From the NCBI GenBank assembly GCA_039182735.1, contig JBCDCB010000001.1, positions 1 through 64,000 of the forward strand: a stretch of 64,000 nucleotides of DNA, given 5' to 3'. Both the position numbers and the translations under genes were made by a program. This DNA is from JBCDCB01 sp039182735. GTDB lineage: Bacteria > Planctomycetota > Phycisphaerae > Phycisphaerales > UBA1924. The notes under the pieces are model-generated. The model saw only the letters and a list, made by a program, of their open reading frames with translations, searched no databases and was not told where the DNA came from. This document shows, in pieces, positions 1 through 8,582 of this stretch. How positions within the stretch are numbered: the first letter of the stretch is position 1; each line of letters starts with the position of its first letter.

Positions 1-970
1 GCGGGTCGCGCACGAGTTCGATGCCGGTGGGACCGTGCGCGCCGTCGCTCGCGGTGATCACGGGCATCTGCGCGGCGCTGGCGGCGGGGATGAGCCAGTC
101 GTCGTGCTTGCTGGCGGCTTCGGGCGTCGCGATGAGGGCGTCGCACGCGTGCAGCAGCGCGAGCGGGTCGTGCGTCTCGCCGACGCAGCGGACGTGCGCC
201 TCGATGCCGAACGCCGCGGCGCGGTGCAGGAACCGCACACCGGCGAGACCGGTGATGACGAGCACCGGCGGCTGGCCCATCCGCGTGGTGGCGTGCGCGA
301 AGGCGCGCAGCGTGCGCTCGCTGTGCGGCATGCGGGCGAGCGAGAGCGCGCACAGGACGACGCGGTCCTCATTGCGCAGGTCGAGCGCACGGCGGATCGC
401 GGCGCGCTGCGAGGTTGTGCGCGACTCGGGCGTGAGCAGATCGTGCGCACGCACGCGTGCGATCAGTGATGGCGGCACACCGAGCAGAGACGACATGGCG
501 GCGGCGTGCGCGTTCGTGAGCGCGAGGCGCTGCACCGTGCGGGCGCGCACGATTTCTTGCGTGGCGCGGAGCAGCTTCTGGCGTGGACGATCGTGGCCGA
601 ACCAGACCTTGGTGCCGAGGTAGGTGCCGTAACGCGAGCGGTGGCGCGCCAGCGGCGCGCGTGTCACGGGCATGGGCAGCCACGCGTCGCCCGGCGCGAC
701 GCACGAGAGGCTGAGCGACGCATCGAAACCGTCGAGCCATCGGATAGCGTGGGTGTGGACCGCGTCGTCTACGTGGCGCTCGTCGCTGAAGCCGTGGATG
801 GCGTCGATCGCGTACGCCTCGTGCGCACAGGCGGGGTCGGCGCTGGCGCACAGCACGGTGATGTGATCGATGCGTTCATCGCGCGCGAGCGCCTCGGCGA
901 GGCGGCGGGTCGAGAAGCCCGCGCGCACGGGGTGGTCGTCGAGACGATCGCAGACGAGCGCGATGTTCAC
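1..970 (-). CDS. GT-B fold glycosyltransferase, 3' end cut off by the window edge
   Basis: About 323 codons are visible and the gene runs off the left edge, so its C-terminus is missing. It starts with GTG at 970, in a GTGA overlap with the stop of the upstream gene 967-1770, which implies translational coupling. The N-terminus (NIALVCDRLDDHPVRAGFST) looks like a Rossmann half with a glycine near the first strand. The distal part (VRCVGETHDPLALLHACDAL, then MPVITASDGAHGPTGIEL) resembles the donor-binding half of GT-B family 1/4 enzymes, where a Pro/Glu-rich loop binds the sugar nucleotide. It probably transfers a sugar to a lipopolysaccharide or polysaccharide at the inner face of the membrane, given the neighbouring GT2, kinase, GT9 and gmhB genes. 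Donor and acceptor cannot be told from the sequence. Confidence 0.75.
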   Translation of the reverse strand, partial: MNIALVCDRLDDHPVRAGFSTRRLAEALARDERIDHITVLCASADPACAHEAYAIDAIHGFSDERHVDDAVHTHAIRWLDGFDASLSLSCVAPGDAWLPMPVTRAPLARHRSRYGTYLGTKVWFGHDRPRQKLLRATQEIVRARTVQRLALTNAHAAAMSSLLGVPPSLIARVRAHDLLTPESRTTSQRAAIRRALDLRNEDRVVLCALSLARMPHSERTLRAFAHATTRMGQPPVLVITGLAGVRFLHRAAAFGIEAHVRCVGETHDPLALLHACDALIATPEAASKHDDWLIPAASAAQMPVITASDGAHGPTGIELVRDP

Positions 971-1770
971 GAGTCACCCTCTGTGCGCTGGCGTTCGAGG
1001 AGGATGGTGTGCTTGGCGAGTGCGGCGGAGGCGGCGCAGGAGGCGGCGACCCAGCCGCGCCAGCCGTCGAGGAACGCGCGCCGGATGACCATCTCCTTGA
1101 GCCACGCGCCGAGGGGCGAGAGCGCGACGCGCAGCGGGTTCGTGCGCTTGCCGAGACGTTCGTAGGAGGCGGCGGCGATGCGCCCGTGCGCGACCTGGCG
1201 CGCGAGGAAGTCGGCTGCAGAGGGCATCGTGTCGTGGCGCATGACGCCGATGATCTTCTCGACGCGCAGGCCGCGTGCGCGCGCGTCGTCGGTAAGGCTC
1301 AGGTGGTCGTGCGGGTCGTACCCGCCCCAGGCGGCGCTGCCCGTGCGCACGAGGCGCACGCGCCACTCGGGCTGCCAGGCGTGGTCGAGCAGGCGACCGG
1401 CGTACCAGACCTTGCGGATCATGGCGCAGGCGCCGACGGCTGGGTCGTTGCGCGCGATGACATCTCGGATCGCGTCGCGCAGGTCGGGCTCGAGCGATTC
1501 GTCGGCGTCGAGGTGCAGCGCCCACGGCTGCTCGCAGCGTTCGAGGGCGAACTGCTTTTGCTTGACGTGGCCGAGGAAGTCCTGGTGGATGGGCTCGATG
1601 CCGCGGGCGCGGAGGATGCCGAGCGTGGCGTCGGTCGAGCCCGAATCGACGGCGACGACCTGCGAGGCGAGGCCCTCGATCGAATCGAGCAGGCGCTCGA
1701 TCGTCGCAGCGCTGTTGAAGCACGTGATCGCGACGGAGAGGGGCGGCGGGCTGGGCGGTGCGTCGTTCAT
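967..1770 (-). CDS. Family 2 glycosyltransferase, WaaE/KdtX-like
   Basis: This 267-residue GT-A protein has the family 2 hallmarks: an N-terminal SVAITCFNSAATIERLLDSI strand-helix, the nucleotide-binding VAVDSGSTDAT, and the metal-binding LHLDADES (DxD). The later WYAGRLLDHAWQPEWRVRL segment and the conserved HDTMPSA region resemble the WaaE/KdtX subfamily, which adds a glucose or similar sugar to the LPS inner core. Length also fits that group. ATG at 1770 is used; the gene on the opposite strand starts 29 bp away, so the two share a short divergent promoter region. It overlaps the next glycosyltransferase by 4 bp. Assignment to GT2 is secure; the WaaE-like role is inferred from similarity and the LPS neighbourhood. 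Confidence 0.85.
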   Translation of the reverse strand: MNDAPPSPPPLSVAITCFNSAATIERLLDSIEGLASQVVAVDSGSTDATLGILRARGIEPIHQDFLGHVKQKQFALERCEQPWALHLDADESLEPDLRDAIRDVIARNDPAVGACAMIRKVWYAGRLLDHAWQPEWRVRLVRTGSAAWGGYDPHDHLSLTDDARARGLRVEKIIGVMRHDTMPSAADFLARQVAHGRIAAASYERLGKRTNPLRVALSPLGAWLKEMVIRRAFLDGWRGWVAASCAASAALAKHTILLERQRTEGDS

Positions 1771-1799
1771 GCGCGCGGCATGGTCGGTACGCTCGCGCC

Positions 1800-2666
1800 G
1801 TGACGCAACTCCAGCGCGACATCCCGCGGCCCGCGTTCGACGGGCGTGTCGTGCGCACGGACGTCGACGATGGGCTCACGCGCGTGCTAGGCGAGCACAT
1901 CGCGAGCGACGCGTTCCGCCGAGAATCGAGCGTGCTGAAGGGCGGCGAGCGCTCGGCGGTGTGGCGCGGGCCATCGGGGCAACTCGGCGAGACGCTCGGG
2001 TGCGAGGAACTCGTCGTGAAGACGATGCGCCTCGACGGGTTCAAGGACCGCGTCAAGATGATCACGGGTGCGACGCGTCACGTGCGGCAGTGGAGGGGTG
2101 CCGAGACGATCGACCGGGCGGGGCTCTTCACGGTGCGCTGCTTCGCGATCGTGCGCGGCACGGACGATCGCGGGCGGACGATCGAGTCGCTGGTGATGGC
2201 GCGCATGGATGCGCCGACGCTGCTCGAACAGATGGCGGACGACACGATGACGCTCGACCATCGACGTGCGCTCGCGAAAGCGGTGGGGCGGAGTGTTGGC
2301 ACGCTTGCGATGCGCGGCGTGCGGCATCGGGATCACAAGCCGTCGAACGTGCTGGTGCGCTGGGAGGGCGATGTGCCGCTGCTGTTCCATGTGGACACAG
2401 TGGGGGTGTCGGGGCGCGTGCGCGGGCGGCACGAGGCGGAGGCGTTCGTGCGGATCGAGGAGATGCTCTTTGCGCTGCACGTCGAGAGCGTTGGCTGCGG
2501 CGTCGAGGCGAGCGTGTACGACCGGATGCGCGCGACGCGGAGCGCGATCGTCGCGACGGGGCCGAGCGCGGTGGTGGAGGGTGCGCGCGCGGAGATGTGG
2601 TCGCGGTTGGGCGCGCGGCTGGCGGCGCACGGCGACCCGAGGCCGAGGGTTGATCCGCTCGGGTAG
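1800..2666 (+). CDS. WaaP/Kdo-kinase-like lipopolysaccharide core kinase
   Basis: The 288-residue protein has a small-molecule kinase fold. A Val-Val-Lys triad (ELVVKTMRL) can supply the ATP-binding lysine, and HRDHKPSNVLV contains the catalytic loop with His176, Asp178 and Asn183. The usual DFG is replaced by HVDTVGV, as often seen in LPS kinases of the WaaP/RfaP and Kdo-kinase group. Such enzymes phosphorylate heptose or Kdo of the LPS core at the cytoplasmic face. GTG at 1800 is preferred to an in-frame GTG at 1758, because the longer form would overlap the start of the divergent glycosyltransferase gene. Neighbouring glycosyltransferases, GT9 and gmhB support an LPS core role. The exact acceptor is unknown. 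Confidence 0.75.
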   Translation: MTQLQRDIPRPAFDGRVVRTDVDDGLTRVLGEHIASDAFRRESSVLKGGERSAVWRGPSGQLGETLGCEELVVKTMRLDGFKDRVKMITGATRHVRQWRGAETIDRAGLFTVRCFAIVRGTDDRGRTIESLVMARMDAPTLLEQMADDTMTLDHRRALAKAVGRSVGTLAMRGVRHRDHKPSNVLVRWEGDVPLLFHVDTVGVSGRVRGRHEAEAFVRIEEMLFALHVESVGCGVEASVYDRMRATRSAIVATGPSAVVEGARAEMWSRLGARLAAHGDPRPRVDPLG

Positions 2667-2783
2667 GGCGTGGGAGGAGACGGGCAAGATGCCCGTCCCA
2701 CGAGAAGAAGAAGGGAGAGGAAGCCCGCTCCCTCACGGTCGCGGCTCGTCAGACGTCGCGGCGCGTTTGGAGACCGCGGCTCG
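2667..2783. repeat. Intergenic repeat cluster: hairpin ACGGGCA-AGA-TGCCCGT plus GCGGCTCGTC units
   Basis: This gap between two convergent genes is filled with elements that recur elsewhere in the window. A perfect 7-bp hairpin lies at 2680-2696 (ACGGGCA, loop AGA, TGCCCGT) and recurs at 37726-37742 and, slightly altered, at 4457-4473. A second unit, beginning CCCGCTCCCTCACGGTCGCG at 2724 and ending GCTCGTC at 2750, recurs inside gmhB (4555-4635) and near 37785. Because both flanking genes end here, the hairpin may also act as a bidirectional terminator. Confidence 0.75.
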
Positions 2784-3935
2784 TTAGACGGGCGCTTCGG
2801 TGAGGAGCTTGGCGCAGGCGGCGCAGGCGTCGCCCAGGCCGATGTTGTCAATGGCGCAGCGTTCGGGGTGGTCGTTGGCGACTTCTTCTTCGGGGAGTTT
2901 GGGGTCGGCGAGGAGGCGGATCTCTTCGTCGAAGGGGATGGTCGTCCAGCGGTGATCGGTGGGGCCGAAGAGGGTGACGACGGGCACGCCGAGGGCGGCG
3001 GCGATGTGTCGCGGGCCGGTGTCGTTGGTGACAACGAGCTTGCAGCGTGCGATGACCCCTTTCAACGCGCCGAGCGACATGCGGGTGCTCGTGAGGTCGA
3101 AGGCGGGTGTGTCACTCGCGCAGCGCGACGCGACGTCGGCGACGAGTTCGGCTTCGTTGGGTGCGCCGGAGATGAGCACGCGCGCGCCGCGGTTGCGCGC
3201 GAGCCAGTCGGCGAGGGCGGCGAAGCGGTCGGCGGGCCAGCGCTTGGCGGGGTTGTTGCCGCCGGGGATGAGCAGGACGTTCGGGCGTGTGCTGGATTGA
3301 TCGAGCGCATCGGGGCAGACGCGCGCGAGGCAGGCGTGCGCGTCGAGTTCGTCGCTGGCGGTCAGCGCGAGTTCGAGGGGGCCCATCGCGGGGGGATGCT
3401 GACCGAGTTCGCTGAGCAGGTGGCGCGAGAGGCGGTCGTAGTACTCGCACGCGGGCACGGGCGCCCACGCGCCGGGGTTGGTGGACGAACGGTTATAAGG
3501 GGTGACGTCCTTGCGTTTGAGCGGTTGGAGGCGTTCGGTGAGGAGGATGCCGCGTCCGTCGCGGTCGTAGCCGATGCGTCGCGGGATGCCGGCGATGCGT
3601 GTGATGAGCGCGGTGCTGAAGGAGTTGGTCATCAGCAGGGCGATGTCGTACCGGCGTGGCCGGAGTTTCTGGGCGACGCGTTTGGGGCCCATGACGCCGA
3701 CGGCGCGTCCGACGTGCTCTTCGTCGAAGAGCTCGATGCCGGCGAGGAGCTGGTCGATGCCCGGGCGCATGAGCCCGCCGATGAACCAGCCCGGGAGGCA
3801 CTCGCGGAGGAGCCGGACGCTTGGGGTTGCCATGACGGCGTCGCCGATCCACGAGGGGAGGACGACGAGGAGGCGCGAGCCGCGGCGTTCGGGCTGGGCG
3901 TGCGCGTCGGGTTCGCTGGTGAAGTCGCTCGGCAC
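2784..3935 (-). CDS. waaF: Family 9 glycosyltransferase, heptosyltransferase (WaaF) type
   Basis: The 383-residue protein carries the family 9 signature near the start (LLVVLPSWIGDAVMATPS), the donor-site segment LLIPGGNNPAKRWPADRFAA, and the C-terminal nucleotide-binding stretch VVTNDTGPRHIAAALGVPVV followed by TLFGPTDHRW. These are the ADP-heptose binding features of heptosyltransferases such as WaaF and WaaC, which build the LPS inner core on the cytoplasmic face. GTG at 3935 is chosen because it lies 11 bp after the stop of the upstream small gene. A much longer in-frame extension exists but has no protein-like sequence. gmhB, which makes the heptose precursor, lies just upstream on the same strand. 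GT9 membership is certain; which heptose position it adds is not. Confidence 0.85.
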   Translation of the reverse strand: MPSDFTSEPDAHAQPERRGSRLLVVLPSWIGDAVMATPSVRLLRECLPGWFIGGLMRPGIDQLLAGIELFDEEHVGRAVGVMGPKRVAQKLRPRRYDIALLMTNSFSTALITRIAGIPRRIGYDRDGRGILLTERLQPLKRKDVTPYNRSSTNPGAWAPVPACEYYDRLSRHLLSELGQHPPAMGPLELALTASDELDAHACLARVCPDALDQSSTRPNVLLIPGGNNPAKRWPADRFAALADWLARNRGARVLISGAPNEAELVADVASRCASDTPAFDLTSTRMSLGALKGVIARCKLVVTNDTGPRHIAAALGVPVVTLFGPTDHRWTTIPFDEEIRLLADPKLPEEEVANDHPERCAIDNIGLGDACAACAKLLTEAPV

Positions 3936-3946
3936 GTCTCGGGCGT

Positions 3947-4264
3947 TCAGTCGCGGAGCCAGGGGAGGTCGCTCAGCCAGTCGGGCTCGTCGTCGCTGGC
4001 GGGCTCGCCCCAGAGGGTGGGGGCATCGTACTTGCGGGTGTACCACTGGGTGGTGAGTCGGCGGAGCTCGGCGGCGAAGCCGATGGCGGCGAGGCGGGGC
4101 GCGTCGACGAGGGCCGTCACGCGATCGGGTTGGGTGGCGAGTTCGAGGACCTCGACGCCGGTGCGTTCGGCGATGGCGCGGGCGGTGGACTCGACGATGG
4201 AGCGGACGTGCGGATCGGCGAGGGGCGTGCCGGTGAGCGCGCGGAGTGTGACGGCGGCGGGCAT
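3947..4264 (-). CDS. Small protein, possible degenerate Y1 (IS200/RAYT-like) transposase relative
   Basis: This 105-residue protein starts with ATG at 4264 and ends 11 bp before the GT9 gene. The layout GVEVLELATQPDRVTALVDA followed by LRRLTTQWYTRKYDAPTLWG resembles REP-associated tyrosine transposases, where a MPNHVHLL-type HUH motif is followed by a helix and a short YF-rich segment ending in LW. Here the two histidines are replaced (PDRVTAL), so a catalytic HUH motif is absent, and the C-terminal DEPDWLSDLPWLRD tail is acidic. It sits immediately next to palindromic repeats of the type such enzymes mobilise. The relationship is inferred from motif layout by eye and could be coincidental; otherwise it is an unknown conserved small protein. 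Confidence 0.55.
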   Translation of the reverse strand: MPAAVTLRALTGTPLADPHVRSIVESTARAIAERTGVEVLELATQPDRVTALVDAPRLAAIGFAAELRRLTTQWYTRKYDAPTLWGEPASDDEPDWLSDLPWLRD

Positions 4265-4477
4265 GAAGACAGGGTATGGGGTCTGGGGGATGGGGTCTGA
4301 TCCGTCCTGAGGGGCGGATTGCCGAGGAGGGGGCAACGCACGACGCGCCTGCGGCGCGTCGTGGCACCTGTGACGTGACGGTGACTCGATCCGGCTTCCT
4401 CTCCCCGCGAGTGGGGCGAGGGAGCCAGGCTCGTTCCCAAAGGGGGCGGATAGATGACGGGCGAGATGCCCGTCCCG
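4265..4477. repeat. Intergenic repeat cluster with G-run, two hairpins and CTCTCC/GGCGAGG element
   Basis: No gene is seen here. From left to right there is a G-run stretch at 4272-4295 (four runs of three or more G); a perfect 11-bp stem CACGACGCGCC/GGCGCGTCGTG with a TGC loop at 4339-4363; a CCTCTCCCC...GGGGCGAGGGAGCC element at about 4399-4432; and ACGGGC-GAGAT-GCCCGT at 4457-4473. Each recurs elsewhere: the 11-bp stem at 17969-17993, the CTCTCC element at about 17931 and 18070, and the GGGC hairpin at 2680 and 37726. Confidence 0.8.
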
Positions 4478-5110
4478 CTAGGACGAGGAGGGGTGGGAGA
4501 GGACGATCTCCGCGGCGGCGGCGATGTCCGGTGCGAGGTGGTCGATGCCCTTGTCCCGCTCCCTCACGGTCGCGGCTCGTTCGGAAGTCGCGGCTCGTCC
4601 GGAAGATCCCGCTCCTTCACGGTCGGGGCTCGTCCAGAGGTCTGAGATGAGGATCGTTGTGATGGGCCCGGCGTTCTTGGCGGCTTGGCAGTCGCGGGGT
4701 TTGTCGCCGATGGCCCAGGAGCGGGCGAGGTCGATGTCGAGGGCTTGGGCGGCGTCGCGGATCATGCCGGGCTGCGGCTTGCGCCAGGGGTGCTCGCGGG
4801 TGAAGTCGGGGAGGGTGCCGCTCGGGTGGTAGGGGCAGTAGCGGAAGGTGTCGATGAGCCCGCCGAGGAGGTGGTTGAGGCGCTCGTGGCAGGCTTCGAC
4901 GGCGGTGGTGGGATACCTGCCGCGGGCGACGCCGCCCTGATTGGTGAAGACGACGAGGGCGTAGCCGGCGTCTTTGAGGCGGGCGCAGGCGTCACGGGCG
5001 CCGGGGAGGAGTTGGACGAGGTCGGGGTCGCCGAGATCGCCGTGGGGTGTGATGGCGTTGCAGGGGATGAGTGTGTCGTCGCGGTCGAGGAAGACGGCGG
5101 GCTGGGGCAT
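4478..5110 (-). CDS. gmhB: D-glycero-D-manno-heptose 1,7-bisphosphate 7-phosphatase
   Basis: This is a 210-residue HAD phosphatase of the HisB-N/GmhB type. It removes the 7-phosphate from heptose bisphosphate on the way to ADP-heptose for the LPS core. Motif I is VFLDRDDTLI, motif II is VVFTNQGGVARG, the loop with zinc ligands starts YCPYHPSG, the substrate Lys lies in WRKPQPGMI, and the last motif is SWAIGDKPRDCQAAKNAG. The usual Cys-x-Cys second half of the zinc site is here His-Pro-Trp, so zinc binding is doubtful. The protein is about 20 residues longer than E. coli GmhB. The excess is a segment at residues 159-185 encoded by repeat DNA (SPDREGAGSSGRAATSERAA). It is co-directional with the GT9 gene. 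Confidence 0.85.
   Translation of the reverse strand: MPQPAVFLDRDDTLIPCNAITPHGDLGDPDLVQLLPGARDACARLKDAGYALVVFTNQGGVARGRYPTTAVEACHERLNHLLGGLIDTFRYCPYHPSGTLPDFTREHPWRKPQPGMIRDAAQALDIDLARSWAIGDKPRDCQAAKNAGPITTILISDLWTSPDREGAGSSGRAATSERAATVRERDKGIDHLAPDIAAAAEIVLSHPSSS
4555..4635. repeat. Repeat element inside the gmhB coding sequence
   Basis: Two near-identical 28-base units (CCCGCTCC(C/T)TCACGGTCG(C/G)G followed by GCTCGTTC or GCTCGTCC) at 4555-4582 and 4608-4635 flank a partial CGCGGCTCGTCC copy at 4589-4600. The same unit is intergenic at 2724-2750 and about 37785. The block is 81 bases, a multiple of three, and has no stop in the gmhB frame. Confidence 0.85.
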
Positions 5111-5139
5111 GAAGTGGCGTATCCGGGAGGTTGGAACAC

Positions 5140-5168
5140 TTGTCCGGCGTGGGGGTGTGGGCTACATT
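5140..5168 (+). promoter_or_regulatory. Candidate sigma-70 type promoter for tRNA-Thr and tuf
   Basis: TTGTCC at 5140-5145 and TACATT at 5163-5168 are separated by exactly 17 bases, each matching four of six consensus positions. The predicted start lies about 30 bases before the tRNA. Moderate support only, since planctomycete promoters are poorly defined. Confidence 0.4.
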
Positions 5169-5203
5169 GACGGGCCGCGCGGCGGGGTCGTCGCGCGGTG
5201 TTT

Positions 5204-5275
5204 GCCATCGTAGCTCAGTGGTAGAGCACACCCTTGGTAAGGGTGAGGTCATGGGTTCAAGTCCCATCGATGGCT
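5204..5275 (+). tRNA. tRNA-Thr (anticodon GGU)
   Basis: A 72-base cloverleaf. The acceptor stem GCCATCG pairs with CGATGGC and is followed by a U discriminator. The D arm is GCTC...GAGC. The anticodon stem CACCC/GGGTG encloses loop TTGGTAA with anticodon GGT, and the T arm contains GGTTCAAGTCCC. No CCA is encoded. It lies 245 bp upstream of tuf, the common tRNA-tuf arrangement, and is probably cotranscribed with it. Confidence 0.97.
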
Positions 5276-5520
5276 GTCCGTCGCTCGCGTTTGCGGGCGG
5301 AGGGGATTGGTGTCGGTCGCGTTTCGTCGGTGGGACGATCGCGGTCGGCGGGTCCGCGCGGGTCTGCACCTGCAAGGGCGCAGGTATCGTGTTGGATCGC
5401 GTCGTGATGATGGCGCGGCGTTCGGCGAAGGTCGCCGGGCGTTGGATTGGTTCATTCGATTGATGGACCGGGCGGCGGGTGATGAGCCCGCGGGCCCGGG
5501 CAACCGGAGGTTCTGGCGAG

Positions 5521-6723
<1,203 letters not shown>

Positions 6724-6750
6724 TCCGCTCGAGGTGACGCAAGCATGATC

Positions 6751-6785
6751 CGCTCCTCGCGGGGAACCGCGGGGAGCGTCTTTGC
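6751..6785 (+). terminator. Stem-loop after tuf, likely terminator or attenuator
   Basis: CGCTCCTCGCGG pairs with CCGCGGGGAGCG (12 bp with one G-T wobble) around a GGAA loop, followed directly by TCTTT. It lies 28 bp after the tuf stop and about 50 bp before rpmG. Confidence 0.65.
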
Positions 6786-6833
6786 GAGGCGATGCCGGGG
6801 TCCGGCGTCGCGAACCGAAAGGCAGGGACCGGC

Positions 6834-7019
6834 GTGGCGAAGAAAAAGGGCGACGCACGCGAGTACGTGTGGCTGCAGTGCGAAGAGACCGGCGATCTGA
6901 ACTACCGCACGTCCGTGAACGTGAAGGGCGGTCTGCCGGAGAAGATCAAGGAGAACGGTCTTCGCAAGTACAGCCCGCGTCTGAAGCGTCACACGGTGCA
7001 CAAGATCAAGCGCAAGTAA
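6834..7019 (+). CDS. rpmG: 50S ribosomal protein bL33
   Basis: A 61-residue basic protein (AKKKGDAREYVWLQCEETGD, then NYRTSVNV and a lysine-rich end RHTVHKIKRK) typical of bacterial L33 on the large subunit near the E site. GTG at 6834 gives the usual N-terminus AKKKG; the upstream in-frame ATG would add an implausible 14 residues. Only one of the four zinc-ribbon cysteines is present (LQCEETG), so this is a zinc-independent C-minus type. It lies between tuf and tRNA-Trp in the classic tuf-rpmG-tRNA-Trp-secE-nusG order. Confidence 0.93.
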   Translation: MAKKKGDAREYVWLQCEETGDLNYRTSVNVKGGLPEKIKENGLRKYSPRLKRHTVHKIKRK

Positions 7020-7066
7020 GCGCAGCAACGAAAGCAGGCTTTGCGTCGTCGGACGCGGGCCCGTGG

Positions 7067-7139
7067 ACGCCGGTAGCTCAATTGGTAGAGCAGCGGATTC
7101 CAAATCCGCAGGTTGAGGGTTCGAGTCCTTCCCGGCGTG
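7067..7139 (+). tRNA. tRNA-Trp (anticodon CCA)
   Basis: A 73-base cloverleaf. Acceptor ACGCCGG pairs with CCGGCGT, with a G discriminator. The anticodon stem GCGGA/TCCGC encloses a loop with CCA, and the T arm contains GGTTCGAGTCC. No CCA tail is encoded. It sits between rpmG and secE, the conserved bacterial position. Confidence 0.97.
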
Positions 7140-7191
7140 CGTCACACCCGCTCAGCGCTCACCTGATTGAGCGAGAGGGAACGGAGGACCG

Positions 7192-7695
7192 ATGGCCAGC
7201 GCGGTCTACAAGTCGGGTCAGGGGTACTGGACACGCCTCGGGTCTGCCGTGGGCGCGGGGGTTCTGGTGGCGTCCGGCGCAATGTGGCTGTGGAACCAGC
7301 TCTCCGCGGTGAGCCTGCCGACCAACGACGCGGGCGCGCCGCTCTTCGAGCGGATCTACCTGCAGGGCGGCGTGGCGGCGCTGGTGATGCTGATCGGCGC
7401 GCTGCTGGTGTTCCGGTTTGTGTACGCGAGCCCGAAGACCGGTGAGTTCCTCATCGCGACCGAGGGCGAGATGAAGAAGGTCAACTGGTCCACCCGCAAA
7501 GAGGTCTTCGGATCGACGTGGGTGGTGATCCTGATCAGCATGGTGATCGCGACGATCCTGCTGATCGCGGACATCGGCTTCTCGACGATCTTCAAGCAAG
7601 CGGGCGTGCTCAAGTCGGACGAGGCCGAAGTCAACCAGGTTGACGGTGCCACCTCGGGCGCGGGCACGGGCAACGGGACGGGGACGCTTCCATGA
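7192..7695 (+). CDS. secE: Preprotein translocase subunit SecE
   Basis: A 167-residue inner-membrane protein with three predicted membrane segments: around residues 18-35 (GAGVLVASGAMWLWN), 56-80 (GGVAALVMLIGALLVFRFVY) and 108-130 (WVVILISMVIATILLIADIG). The diagnostic cytoplasmic amphipathic helix and hinge precede the last one (EMKKVNWSTRKEVFGS). SecE clamps the SecY channel. ATG at 7192 follows a GGAGG ribosome-binding site. It overlaps nusG by 4 bp (ATGA), so the two are translationally coupled. The C-terminus is extended by a Gly/Thr-rich tail after the last helix, which is not needed in minimal SecE. Confidence 0.95.
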   Translation: MASAVYKSGQGYWTRLGSAVGAGVLVASGAMWLWNQLSAVSLPTNDAGAPLFERIYLQGGVAALVMLIGALLVFRFVYASPKTGEFLIATEGEMKKVNWSTRKEVFGSTWVVILISMVIATILLIADIGFSTIFKQAGVLKSDEAEVNQVDGATSGAGTGNGTGTLP

Positions 7696-8429
7696 ACGAG
7701 CACAAAGAGGACCACGCCGACAGCGCGAGCGCAACGGAGCCCGAGTCGCCGACGTCTCCCGAGGTGCAGAGCGCCCCGGCGACGCCCGCCGAGCCCGCGG
7801 GCCCGGCGCTGGACGGTCGCCTCGACGAGCGCGCGGACATCCTCGCGGGCGAGGACGAGCCGCTGGTGCAGCCCGGGATGAACTGGTTCGTGCTGCGCGT
7901 CGCGTCGAACAAGGAGTACTCCGTCCGCGACACGCTGCTGCGGAAGGTGCAGATCGAGGCGCTGACGCACCTGGTCGGGCGCATCCTGGTGCCGACGGAG
8001 AAGACCAAGACCATCAAGGGCGGCAAGCAGCGCATCACCGAGACGAAGCTCTACCCGGGCTATGTCTTCGTGGAGATGGCGCTGGAGGACGACGGTCGCA
8101 TCCCGCAGGACGTCTTCTTTCTTATCAAGGAGACGACGGGCGTGGGCGACTTCGTCGGCGCGACGGGCCGCCCGTCGGCGCTGCCGATGCACGAGGTGGA
8201 GAAGATGCTGCTGGACTCGCGCAAGCCGGAAGAGCTGCCCGAGGTCCGGATGGTCTTCGAGAAGGGCGACGCGGTCACGATCAAGGAAGGCCCGTTCGAG
8301 AACTACGAGGGCACGGTGGACGAGCTGATCCCGGAGAAGGGGTTGGTGCGTGTGCTGGTGACGATCTTTGGCCGCCAGGCGCCGATCGAGCTCGAGGAGT
8401 GGCAGATCGCCAAGGACGACGAGTCGTGA
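7692..8429 (+). CDS. nusG: Transcription termination/antitermination factor NusG
   Basis: A 245-residue protein that binds RNA polymerase and couples it to Rho or the ribosome. A low-complexity acidic/Pro-rich N-terminal extension of about 60 residues precedes the NGN domain (NWFVLRVASNKEYSVRDTLL, later YPGYVFVEM). The KOW motif follows (GDAVTIKEGPFENYEGTVDE). The start overlaps the secE stop. Usually rplK, rplA, rplJ, rplL and rpoBC follow; here an unrelated exported protein comes next after a 153-bp gap, so the block ends at nusG. Confidence 0.97.
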   Translation: MNEHKEDHADSASATEPESPTSPEVQSAPATPAEPAGPALDGRLDERADILAGEDEPLVQPGMNWFVLRVASNKEYSVRDTLLRKVQIEALTHLVGRILVPTEKTKTIKGGKQRITETKLYPGYVFVEMALEDDGRIPQDVFFLIKETTGVGDFVGATGRPSALPMHEVEKMLLDSRKPEELPEVRMVFEKGDAVTIKEGPFENYEGTVDELIPEKGLVRVLVTIFGRQAPIELEEWQIAKDDES

Positions 8430-8503
8430 TCGCCTGAGATCGCACTTCGCTTCCTACAGATGAACAGATGAGCACTTGTGCCCTCGCCGTGGCGCGGTAG
8501 GGT

Positions 8504-8548
8504 TGACGTGTCCCGTGCGCCTGCGCCGGGCGGAAGGATGACACGTCA
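8504..8548. terminator. Inverted repeat TGACGTGTC/GACACGTCA after nusG
   Basis: Perfect 9-bp arms at 8504-8512 and 8540-8548 enclose 27 bases. It may end the secE-nusG transcript or be an operator for the next gene, since it lies 35 bp before that start. No T-tract follows. Confidence 0.35.
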
Positions 8549-8582
8549 CTCGCACGCGCGAGGTTGAGAGAGGAAACACGCT

